Assembly (NCBI GenBank): GCA_016202845.1
Contig: JACQNW010000085.1
Span: 1-8,856 of the forward strand
Reading direction: 5' to 3'
DNA from: Candidatus Aenigmatarchaeota archaeon
GTDB lineage: Archaea > Aenigmatarchaeota > Aenigmatarchaeia > GW2011-AR5
DNA: 8,856 bases
The notes below the pieces were generated by a model. The model had not been told where the DNA came from. It worked only from the letters and a program-made list of their open reading frames with translations, and searched no databases. Below, in pieces: positions 1 to 5,133 of the stretch (position 1 is the first letter of the stretch; each line of letters opens with the position of its first letter). The translations under genes were made by a program, and so were the position numbers.

Positions 1-2
1 CA

Positions 3-289
3 AGTTATAATATCCGGATTTTTTACTTGGTTAACTATAATTACGTCTGGGCCATTCCTCAAGATAAGCATAATTTAGTAAATTTTTAATTGAAAAATCG
101 CGCATAAGCCACAAAAGGAAAGAAGCTCGAATATTTTCTATAATTGAAGACAACCTGTTGGCTTTAAAAAGCATCCTTTCAACCTATGCAATAAATGTTA
201 AAGTACAAGGTCCTTGGACAAATACATATGGATCAAAATATTATTGCCTTATAATGAGAAAGAATGAATTTGAAAATATGGTGGAATAA
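3..289 (+). pseudogene. C-terminal remnant of a possible LAGLIDADG-type endonuclease, frame-disrupted
   Basis: The first frame is open from the window edge to a TAA at 87-89. A second frame is open from 74 to a TAA at 287-289. Read together they give about 95 residues with no good internal start, so the gene begins outside the window and is broken, or frameshifted, near 80-86. The end of the second frame (KRKEARIF, an LLALKSIL helix, INVKVQGPW, then YYCLIMRKNEF) resembles by eye the C-terminal half of archaeal LAGLIDADG endonucleases: a strand, a helix, 'GI.s.I.GP', then 'yy.L.i.rk'. No intact LAGLIDADG/DAEG motif is visible. The stretch FLIEKSRIS may be its degenerate form. The family call is weak and comes from pattern memory only. 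The reading frame itself is seen directly. The gene ends 2 nt before rtcB, so the two are probably co-transcribed. It could equally be an unrelated unknown protein. Confidence 0.35.
280..284 (+). promoter_or_regulatory. Shine-Dalgarno-like site for rtcB
   Basis: GGTGG lies 7 nt before the ATG at 292 and matches the anti-SD tail (AGGUGAU-type pairing). It lies inside the last codons of the upstream reading frame. This supports translation of rtcB from a longer transcript and supports ATG 292 as its start. Confidence 0.5.
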
Positions 290-291
290 TA

Positions 292-513
292 ATGGAATCT
301 GAATTTAAAAAACCAAAACTAGAGAAATTAAGCGAAACAAAATGGCAAATTCCAAAAACATATAAAAATGGAATGAATGTGCCAGCGCAAATTATAGCAA
401 GCAAAAAAATAGTGGATGAAATGGACAACCACGTATTTGATCAAATAACAAATGTTGCTACTTTGCCTGGTATCATAAATGCTGCTTATTGCATGCCCGA
501 CGGTCATATCTGA
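292..513 (+). CDS. rtcB: RtcB RNA ligase, N-terminal fragment (72 residues before the frame break)
   Basis: This is the start of RtcB, the GTP- and Mn-dependent ligase that joins RNA 2',3'-cyclic phosphate ends to 5'-OH ends, mainly tRNA halves after intron removal. The ATG at 292 has an SD-like GGTGG 7 nt upstream. The protein runs in normal family order (a Trp/Ile-Pro segment, VATLPGI, then YCMPDGH at residues 67-72). It then meets one extra Ile codon and a TGA at 511-513. In intact RtcB the sequence MPD.H is followed by a single residue and then GYGFPIGG, which here resumes at 534 in another frame. The first frame therefore matches the family right up to the last expected base. None of the known metal ligands or the guanylylated His lie in this piece, so it cannot act alone. 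It should be read with the downstream part as one disrupted gene of 487 residues. Confidence 0.85.
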   Translation: MESEFKKPKLEKLSETKWQIPKTYKNGMNVPAQIIASKKIVDEMDNHVFDQITNVATLPGIINAAYCMPDGHI

Positions 514-1778
514 TTAAATTCAGAGACAATTCCGGGTATGGATTTCCAATAGGCGGCGTTGCTGCTTTCGATCTGGAAAAGGGAATAATATCGCCGGGTG
601 GAATCGGCTTTGACATTAACTGTGGCATGCGTTTGCTCACAACCAATCTAACGCTAAAGGATGTTAAGCCCAAGCTAAGGGAATTAGTTGACCAACTTTT
701 CAAAAAAGTCCCTGCTGGCGTTGGCAGCTCTGGGTTTGTAAAGCTGAATAAACAGCAGTTCAGAGAAGCTGTTGAACAGGGCGGCAAATGGTGCTTAGAG
801 CAGGGCTATGGCATAGAAGATGATCTAAAGAACACAGAAGAGGACGGATGCATGAAAGATGCTGACAGCAGCAAATGCAGCTCGAAGTCTATAGAAAGAG
901 GATTGTCTCAGATAGGAACATTAGGAAGCGGCAATCACTACCTTGAGATCCAGCATGTGAAGCCCGAGCATATTTTTGATAAAGAAGCAGCAAAGAAAAT
1001 GGGAATCTTTGAAGACCAGATTGTTATCATGTTCCATTGCGGTTCCCGCGGTTTTGGCCATCAGATTGGAACTGATTATCTTCAGACATTTCTTAACGTC
1101 ATGGAAAAGAAATACAATATAAAAATTCTTGACAGAGAGCTTGCATGCGCACCCTTCCAGTCAAAGGAAGGCCAGGATTATTTTTCTGCCATGAAATGTG
1201 GAATCAATATGTCGTTCTGCAACCGGCAAGTGATATTGCATAGGATAAGAGAAGTGTTCAGCAATGTCTTCAAGCAAGACATGACCGAAGACATCAAACA
1301 GGTTTACGATGTTGCGCATAACACTGCAAAAATAGAAGAACATTTGGTAGACGGTAAAAAGAAAAAAGTTCTTGTCCACAGGAAAGGAGCTACAAGAGCT
1401 TTTGGGCCTGGAAGAGATGAAGTGCCGCAAAAATATAGGGACATTGGACAGCCAATAATTATAGGCGGCTCTATGGAGACAGGATCGTATTTGCTGCTGG
1501 GAACAAAAGGCGCGGAAGAGCAGACTTTTGGCTCGACATGCCATGGCAGCGGCAGGACAATGTCAAGAACGCAGGCAAAAGGGATGTTCCGCGGAGACAA
1601 GCTTCAGCAGGATATGGAAAAGAGAGGAATACTCGTTAAAACAGTTTCATTTTCAGGATTAGCAGAAGAAGCAGGCGCTGCATACAAGGACATAGATGAA
1701 GTTATAGATGCAGTGCATAAAGCAGGAATTTCCAAGAAAGTCGTCAAGCTCGTGCCTATTGGAAATGTGAAGGGATAG
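489..1778 (+). CDS. rtcB: RtcB RNA ligase, catalytic body (frame-shifted from its N-terminus)
   Basis: The true family sequence starts at GYGFPIGGVAAFD (base 534). The open frame reaches back to a TTG at 489, but the residues before 534 (MHARRSYLI...) are not RtcB-like. All catalytic motifs are present: DINCG with the metal-binding Cys at 621-623, GTLGSGNH with His at 936-938, HCGSRGFGHQ with His at 1035-1037, the VAHN His at 1317-1319, VHRKGATRA, GSMETGSY, and CHGSGR with the guanylylated His at 1542-1544. The C-terminus ends KLVPIGNVKG, as in the family. With the N-terminal part and one joining codon the protein would be 487 residues, the usual size. No intein is present at the Cys site, where some archaeal RtcBs carry one. 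No SD precedes the TTG. An internal restart at ATG 627 would remove the metal-binding Cys, so independent function is doubtful. The archease gene that often accompanies rtcB is not in this window. Identity is certain; whether a working enzyme is made is not. Confidence 0.93.
   Translation: MHARRSYLIKFRDNSGYGFPIGGVAAFDLEKGIISPGGIGFDINCGMRLLTTNLTLKDVKPKLRELVDQLFKKVPAGVGSSGFVKLNKQQFREAVEQGGKWCLEQGYGIEDDLKNTEEDGCMKDADSSKCSSKSIERGLSQIGTLGSGNHYLEIQHVKPEHIFDKEAAKKMGIFEDQIVIMFHCGSRGFGHQIGTDYLQTFLNVMEKKYNIKILDRELACAPFQSKEGQDYFSAMKCGINMSFCNRQVILHRIREVFSNVFKQDMTEDIKQVYDVAHNTAKIEEHLVDGKKKKVLVHRKGATRAFGPGRDEVPQKYRDIGQPIIIGGSMETGSYLLLGTKGAEEQTFGSTCHGSGRTMSRTQAKGMFRGDKLQQDMEKRGILVKTVSFSGLAEEAGAAYKDIDEVIDAVHKAGISKKVVKLVPIGNVKG
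492..540 (+). repeat. Nested hairpin around the rtcB frame break
   Basis: CATGCCCG (492-499) pairs with CGGGTATG (533-540) over 8 bp with one G-U. Inside it GTC (503-505) can pair with GAC (525-527), and TCTGA (509-513) with TCAGA (520-524) around a 6-nt loop TTAAAT. The outer stem uses only bases of the conserved RtcB codons (Met-Pro and Gly-Tyr), so the 23 extra bases sit in the loop of a hairpin that would exist without them. Confidence 0.5.
508..530 (+). other. 23-nt in-motif insertion breaking the rtcB reading frame
   Basis: The last RtcB-like codon of the first frame is CAT (505-507, the His of MPDGH). The second frame resumes at GGG TAT GGA (534, GYG). Twenty-six bases lie between, where the family has a single codon. 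Removing 23 bases (508-530, equivalently 506-528 or 507-529 because of a 2-base AT repeat) leaves CAT TCC GGG, giving MPDGH-S-GYGFP, a normal RtcB motif. The extra bases include the TGA at 511 and form a small hairpin, TCTGA (509-513) with TCAGA (520-524). The boundaries are tight because both flanks match the family. The origin is unknown: sequencing or assembly error, mutation, or an element removed or bypassed during expression. Confidence 0.6.
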
Positions 1779-1780
1779 GC

Positions 1781-1786
1781 TTTTTT
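1781..1786 (+). terminator. Oligo-T terminator candidate after rtcB
   Basis: Six T's start 3 nt after the rtcB stop codon. They are followed by AG and a run of A's, so a weak T/A hairpin is also possible. Archaeal RNA polymerase terminates at T-runs without needing a hairpin. The next gene has its own promoter, which agrees with a transcript end here. Confidence 0.45.
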
Positions 1787-1860
1787 AGAAAAAAATGCCC
1801 ATGCAGGCAAAGGCTTGAATTTAGATTTTTACAAGACCAGTGTTGCCAACGGTTTGTAAA

Positions 1861-1870
1861 ATTATAATAA
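1861..1870 (+). promoter_or_regulatory. TATA box for a leaderless transcript of the 114-residue protein gene
   Basis: ATTATAATAA is centred about 27 nt before the ATG at 1893 and is preceded by an A-rich stretch (GTAAA) suitable as a BRE. That is the expected distance for a transcript starting at or next to the start codon. No SD is visible. Confidence 0.6.
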
Positions 1871-1892
1871 CTATCGTACACCAATTATACCT

Positions 1893-2237
1893 ATGTTTGA
1901 CAAGGTTGTCGTTAAAGATGTAATAGATAAGTTCAATATAGATAGGAATGCAACTGCGAAGCTTTCAAAATTCACAAAGGCTGAAATAACAGTCAAGTCC
2001 TCCGGGCTGCATGACGAGAAAATATTCCAGGAACTAAAAAGCCGCTTCTCAGATGCGATGAAGATAGAAGTGGAGATAAAGGAGATCGCAAAATCAGGCA
2101 AAGAAGGAGGCAAGCGGCAGCCTTCTACTGTTATAACTTATGCTAGCAAAGGCATAAGCCCAAGCGAGGAAATACTGCGTGTTCTGGATCGCTATTATGA
2201 AGGCACTACAAGGAAACATGAGTGCTGCGACGACTGA
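1893..2237 (+). CDS. Unrecognised 114-residue hydrophilic protein
   Basis: No family is recognised. The protein has no signal peptide or membrane segment and is rich in Lys, Glu and Ser, so it is probably cytosolic. The N-terminal half alternates short charged helices and strands (KFTKAEITVKSS, then a helix around EKIFQELKSRF). A Lys/Gly-rich linker (KSGKEGGKRQP, about residues 67-77) leads to a second segment with ITYASKG and a predicted helix SPSEEILRVLDRYY (about residues 90-103). The tail contains adjacent cysteines (HECCDD), which could bind metal, but no partner cysteines are seen. The ATG start is supported by a TATA box about 27 nt upstream. It stands alone between two promoter candidates. 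It is not archease, the usual partner of rtcB, because the archease motifs are absent. Confidence 0.7.
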   Translation: MFDKVVVKDVIDKFNIDRNATAKLSKFTKAEITVKSSGLHDEKIFQELKSRFSDAMKIEVEIKEIAKSGKEGGKRQPSTVITYASKGISPSEEILRVLDRYYEGTTRKHECCDD

Positions 2238-2242
2238 AAATC

Positions 2243-2257
2243 AAGGTTAAAAACCTT
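2243..2257 (+). promoter_or_regulatory. Palindrome AAGGTT-AAA-AACCTT over the probable TATA region
   Basis: This is a perfect 6-bp inverted repeat with a 3-base centre, ending 17 nt before the ATG at 2275. Its centre (TTAAAAA) lies about 25 nt before that ATG, where a leaderless TATA box is expected. It may be a symmetric operator covering the TATA box, or chance in A/T-rich DNA. Confidence 0.4.
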
Positions 2258-2274
2258 TCTGACAACTTAATTTT

Positions 2275-2631
2275 ATGTCAACTGCTATTGCAGATGATAG
2301 GCAGACTGCAATGATCATGGCTGCCAGAGAAAAATATACTGAATGCGTCATGGAACTTACAAGCGTAGTTAGAAGCACTGAATTCGCAGCAAAATTCATA
2401 AGGCTTGGTGACACAGCAACATATTTGAAAGATCACTGGTTGATAAAAGGAACGATAAGCAATGACACGCCGCCTGTTAAATATTATGAAGTCGAATTTC
2501 GTTATTATGATACAAATAATGGAGAAAGTATGGTGCGATTCGCTTCGGATATTGAAGAATTCGGGTCAAGCGCCAAAATTAGCGATGGCATGGATTACAT
2601 ATTAAGTGTCAAGGTCCAAAAAAGATTATAA
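2275..2631 (+). CDS. Small protein with possible FxLYD-like beta domain
   Basis: The protein has 118 residues and is not firmly recognised. An N-terminal helix (about residues 8-45, rich in Ala, Met and Glu) is followed by a beta-rich part: WLIKGTISND (about 55-64), KYYEVEFRYYDTNNGES (about 69-85) and a final strand MDYILSVKVQK. The order 'I.G.i.N..., V.F.yyD.n.G' recalls the FxLYD-type beta-sandwich often found in archaeal and bacterial envelope proteins. This protein has no signal peptide or transmembrane segment, so if the match is right it is a cytosolic version. The start ATG has a TATA-like TTAAAAA about 25 nt upstream inside a palindrome. The gene converges with the dehydrogenase gene and overlaps its end by 6 bases. 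The fold suggestion is an inference from pattern only. Confidence 0.65.
   Translation: MSTAIADDRQTAMIMAAREKYTECVMELTSVVRSTEFAAKFIRLGDTATYLKDHWLIKGTISNDTPPVKYYEVEFRYYDTNNGESMVRFASDIEEFGSSAKISDGMDYILSVKVQKRL
2618..2623 (-). terminator. Oligo-T terminator candidate for the dehydrogenase gene
   Basis: AAAAAA on the plus strand reads TTTTTT just past the dehydrogenase stop codon (2628-2626) on the minus strand. It lies inside the last codons of the convergent gene. Confidence 0.4.
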
Positions 2632-3744
2632 ATCCACCCTGCAGAAGTCGCATTTTTCCAGCACTCTTTCCTTGGCTATATTCATCTCAACCTTTCTTTG
2701 ATAGCTGTCGTCTATTCTTTCCAATACTTCCTTTGTATTCTTTCTTATCTTCTGTTCTACCATTTTCCACATGTCCTGCTCTGTCCCGCCTATGAATTCT
2801 ACATATGAAGAAATAACCCCGCCTGAGTTTGCAACAAAATCCGGTATAACCATTACACCTTTTTTGTGAAGTATCTCTTCAAGGTTCTCCTCCATAGGGA
2901 TGTTTGATCCTTCAACAATAAGCTTTGCCTTTATGTTGTCAACATCGCCTGCACCAATAAGGTTTGGAATAGCTGCCGTAATAAGTATGTCTGAATCGAT
3001 CCTGATTATATCGTGGTTTGGCAACACCTTTGCACCCCTGTAATTTGTAACGCTGCCAGTTTTTTCCTTTGTTGCCATCAGTTCATCATACTTCAGGCCA
3101 TGTTCATTATAAATAACACCTTTTGAATCAGAAGTTGCAATTACTTTTGCTCCGGCTTCTTCCATGAACTTTGCTGCAAACGTTCCTACATTTCCAAACC
3201 CTTCTATTACAACAGTGGCGCCACTCATGTCCAAACCAATATGATCTGCTGCAACAAAAGTTGCATGTGATACGCCGAAACCCGTGCTTCCAAGCTCGTG
3301 AGGAATGCCGCCCATATCCTTTGGCTTGCCTGTACAGGCTTTTTTTGAATTCAAAGCGTTGGAAAAAATGCGCATGTCCTCTTCAGCCATGTACATGTCA
3401 GGACCTGCGACATAGTCGCTGGGAACATGATTTTTAATGGCCTTTGCAAAAGCTTCTACAATTCCCTTTTTCTCGGCAGGCGAAAGCTTCTTGGAATCAG
3501 CTGTTATTCCGCTCTTCGCGCCGCCAAAAGGCAGGCCTGCAAGAGCATTTTTCCAAGTCATCGCCCTTGCAAGAGCAGCGACTTCTTCGGCATTGACTGT
3601 CGGGGTCATTCTGATACCGCCTTTTCCAGGACCCAATGCAGTGTTATCGACAACAAGCACCCCTCTCATCCCTGTTTTTGGGTGGTATACGTTGATTATT
3701 TTTTCCGGCCCGAATGCGTCAAATTCTGGGATAATGATCACCAA
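2626..3744 (-). CDS. Short ELFV-family amino-acid dehydrogenase (glutamate/leucine-type)
   Basis: This is an NAD(P)-dependent oxidative deaminase that interconverts an amino acid and its 2-oxoacid plus ammonia. Visible motifs (numbered from the TTG) are LGPGKGGIR (38-45), TWKNALAGLPFGGAKSG with Lys65 and catalytic Lys77, GPDMYM with catalytic Asp116, the dinucleotide-binding GFGNVG (182-187) with Asp206 ending the next strand, and ANSGGVISSYVEF (305-317). The Ser-Tyr in the last motif is glutamate-dehydrogenase-like rather than leucine- or phenylalanine-dehydrogenase-like. At 372 residues, however, and with an N-terminus starting near 'TGMRGVLVVDNT', it has the shorter leucine-dehydrogenase layout instead of the usual 410-420. 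Substrate is therefore left open. No ATG is available: an upstream in-frame stop leaves TTG 3744 or GTG 3741. The tail has an unusual CDFC pair (365-368). Its end overlaps the convergent plus-strand gene by 6 bases. Confidence 0.92.
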   Translation of the reverse strand: MVIIIPEFDAFGPEKIINVYHPKTGMRGVLVVDNTALGPGKGGIRMTPTVNAEEVAALARAMTWKNALAGLPFGGAKSGITADSKKLSPAEKKGIVEAFAKAIKNHVPSDYVAGPDMYMAEEDMRIFSNALNSKKACTGKPKDMGGIPHELGSTGFGVSHATFVAADHIGLDMSGATVVIEGFGNVGTFAAKFMEEAGAKVIATSDSKGVIYNEHGLKYDELMATKEKTGSVTNYRGAKVLPNHDIIRIDSDILITAAIPNLIGAGDVDNIKAKLIVEGSNIPMEENLEEILHKKGVMVIPDFVANSGGVISSYVEFIGGTEQDMWKMVEQKIRKNTKEVLERIDDSYQRKVEMNIAKERVLEKCDFCRVDL

Positions 3745-3777
3745 ATTGTTTTTACTTCTTTATCTTGAATGTGATAC

Positions 3778-3785
3778 TATAAATA
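3778..3785 (+). promoter_or_regulatory. TATA box between divergent genes
   Basis: TATAAATA is centred about 25.5 nt before the ATG of the 35-residue ORF at 3807, ideal for a leaderless transcript. On the minus strand it reads TATTTATA, about 38 nt before the TTG of the dehydrogenase gene, which would give that mRNA a leader of about 12 nt. It may serve one or both directions. Confidence 0.55.
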
Positions 3786-3806
3786 ATTTGACAACACGAC
3801 TAATTG

Positions 3807-3914
3807 ATGAAATATATAATTGAACTTACATTGAAAGATGGAAGATTGCTAGAATGGAGTGCATGGAAATACCCTGATGGAACATGGGAAGAACTGCTAG
3901 ACTGCAAACTGTAG
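3807..3914 (+). CDS. Putative 35-residue small protein
   Basis: The ORF runs from ATG 3807 to TAG 3912-3914 and encodes MKYIIELTLKDGRLLEWSAW followed by KYPDGTWEELLDCKL. It contains three Trp in a short span, an alternating hydrophobic N-terminal strand, a KDGR turn and a charged end. It looks like a real beta-hairpin-type miniprotein rather than random translation. The main support is a strong TATA box exactly 25-26 nt upstream, which has no other obvious plus-strand gene to serve. No family is recognised. It may instead be a chance ORF, with the promoter leading into the antiporter gene 42 nt downstream. Confidence 0.45.
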   Translation: MKYIIELTLKDGRLLEWSAWKYPDGTWEELLDCKL

Positions 3915-3956
3915 GTGCTGCCCAATCTTTATCTTTTCTGGAGCTAATTAAATAAG

Positions 3957-5105
3957 ATGTCTGTTGTCTCGATTTTAATGGCCATGGGCTTGCTGCTTCT
4001 GGCGGCAAAAATTTTTGGCAACATGTCTGAAAGATTGAAAGTGCCATCGCTGGCAGGCGAATTGATAGCAGGAATGCTGCTCGGGCCAATTCTTGGAATT
4101 GTCATTCTTGGAGATTTTTTTACAGGATTTATGACTGTCGGCCTGGTGATAATACTTTTCATAGCAGGCACTGAAGTGCACTACAAAGACATCATACCAA
4201 ATATTTACGGCGGAAGCACTGTAGCCGCTGCAGGCGGGCTGCTGTCATTCTTTCTTGGCTATTTAGTTGGCATTTTCCTTTTCCATGATGGACTGATTGG
4301 CTTGGCCATAGGCACTGTCCTTGTGTCAACAAGCAACAGCTCTTTATTCACGCTGTTAATGAAAACAGGGAAGCTGAAAAGCGAGCTGGGAAAATTCATT
4401 GTCACATCCACGATAGCCGACGACATTGTGGGAATATTGATTGTATCGATATTCTCATATGCAACAAAAAGTGCAAACATAGCCCTAAACCCATTCGACC
4501 TTTTCAAGCTACTTCTTGTAGCCCTGGGATTTTATTTTTTCATCCTTACAACAGGGTCTAAGGCAGTCGACAGAGTGATCACTTCTCTGGGAAAGTTCAA
4601 GGATGAAAACATCTTTATCGCCATACCTATAGCTGTTGCGCTGATCCTTGCGTACATAACCGACAATTTTGGACTAAGCCTGGCTGCCGGCGCTTTCCTG
4701 GCAGGCATGACCATGTCAAACAACAAATTGACAGAGCATGTGATAGTGCCGAAAGTCACGACACTGTCCGAGGGGTTCATAATACCTTTATTTTATGCAA
4801 TAGTAGGCACTTCATTGGTTCTTGTGGGAATTGACTTAGTAATTGTTGTAGCCATATTCCTGGCTGCCGTGTTCGGCAAATTTATAGGGTGTGCAATTGC
4901 AAGCAGGTTTTTTGGGTACAACCAAAAAAGCTCTGTTTTTGTGGGCATATCGCTCATTCCAAGAGGAAATGAGAATATAGCCTTTGCCCAGATAGTCTTC
5001 CTTCTAGGCATATTTTCCATGACTGCGTACTCGTCCACAATCCTTGCCATAATGCTTACGGCAATATTCACGCCAGTTTTCATGATACTGGCAGAAAGAA
5101 AGTAG
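3957..5105 (+). CDS. CPA2/Kef-type monovalent cation-proton antiporter
   Basis: This is a Na+/H+ exchanger-domain membrane protein of 382 residues, with about 12 hydrophobic segments filling almost the whole chain. Family signs in order: SERLKVPSLAGELIAGMLLGP (about 24-44, the first conserved stretch), FIAGTEV (68-74, equivalent to 'FlaGle'), VLVSTSNSSL (121-130), TSTIADDIVGI with the paired ion-binding aspartates Asp155-Asp156 on the core helix, LAAGAFLAGMTMSNN, and SLIPRGNENIAFAQ with the conserved Arg near the end. It would exchange Na+ or K+ for protons in pH, ion or osmotic balance. The exact ion cannot be told. There is no C-terminal TrkA/RCK nucleotide-binding domain, so gating of the KefC kind is unlikely. 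ATG 3957 has a GGAG 13 nt upstream and a weak TTTATC box about 27 nt upstream. The rhomboid gene follows 28 nt later and is probably co-expressed. Confidence 0.9.
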   Translation: MSVVSILMAMGLLLLAAKIFGNMSERLKVPSLAGELIAGMLLGPILGIVILGDFFTGFMTVGLVIILFIAGTEVHYKDIIPNIYGGSTVAAAGGLLSFFLGYLVGIFLFHDGLIGLAIGTVLVSTSNSSLFTLLMKTGKLKSELGKFIVTSTIADDIVGILIVSIFSYATKSANIALNPFDLFKLLLVALGFYFFILTTGSKAVDRVITSLGKFKDENIFIAIPIAVALILAYITDNFGLSLAAGAFLAGMTMSNNKLTEHVIVPKVTTLSEGFIIPLFYAIVGTSLVLVGIDLVIVVAIFLAAVFGKFIGCAIASRFFGYNQKSSVFVGISLIPRGNENIAFAQIVFLLGIFSMTAYSSTILAIMLTAIFTPVFMILAERK

Positions 5106-5133
5106 TTCTTAAAATTAGACTATAATTATTTTC

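Noticed and set aside
492..540. Canonical archaeal bulge-helix-bulge intron in rtcB
   Set aside because: Sliding a 23-nt intron through all frame-restoring positions never gave a 4-bp central helix flanked by 3-nt bulges on the correct sides. The hairpin has its bulges on the wrong strands. A relaxed splice motif is not excluded.
612..626. Intein at the RtcB Cys site
   Set aside because: DINCG is continuous with normal flanks, so no intein is present here.
1161..1600. Minus-strand open frames inside rtcB
   Set aside because: They are shadows of a strongly conserved ligase sequence with no independent coding signs.
1893..2237. Archease, the usual rtcB partner
   Set aside because: The archease N-terminal motif and acidic metal-site residues are absent.
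3171..3823. Plus-strand open frames opposite the dehydrogenase gene
   Set aside because: They mirror conserved dehydrogenase codons. The translations show no domain and no promoter precedes them.
3957..5105. KefB/KefC potassium efflux system with a regulatory RCK domain
   Set aside because: The protein ends right after the exchanger domain, and no TrkA/RCK domain is encoded next to it.
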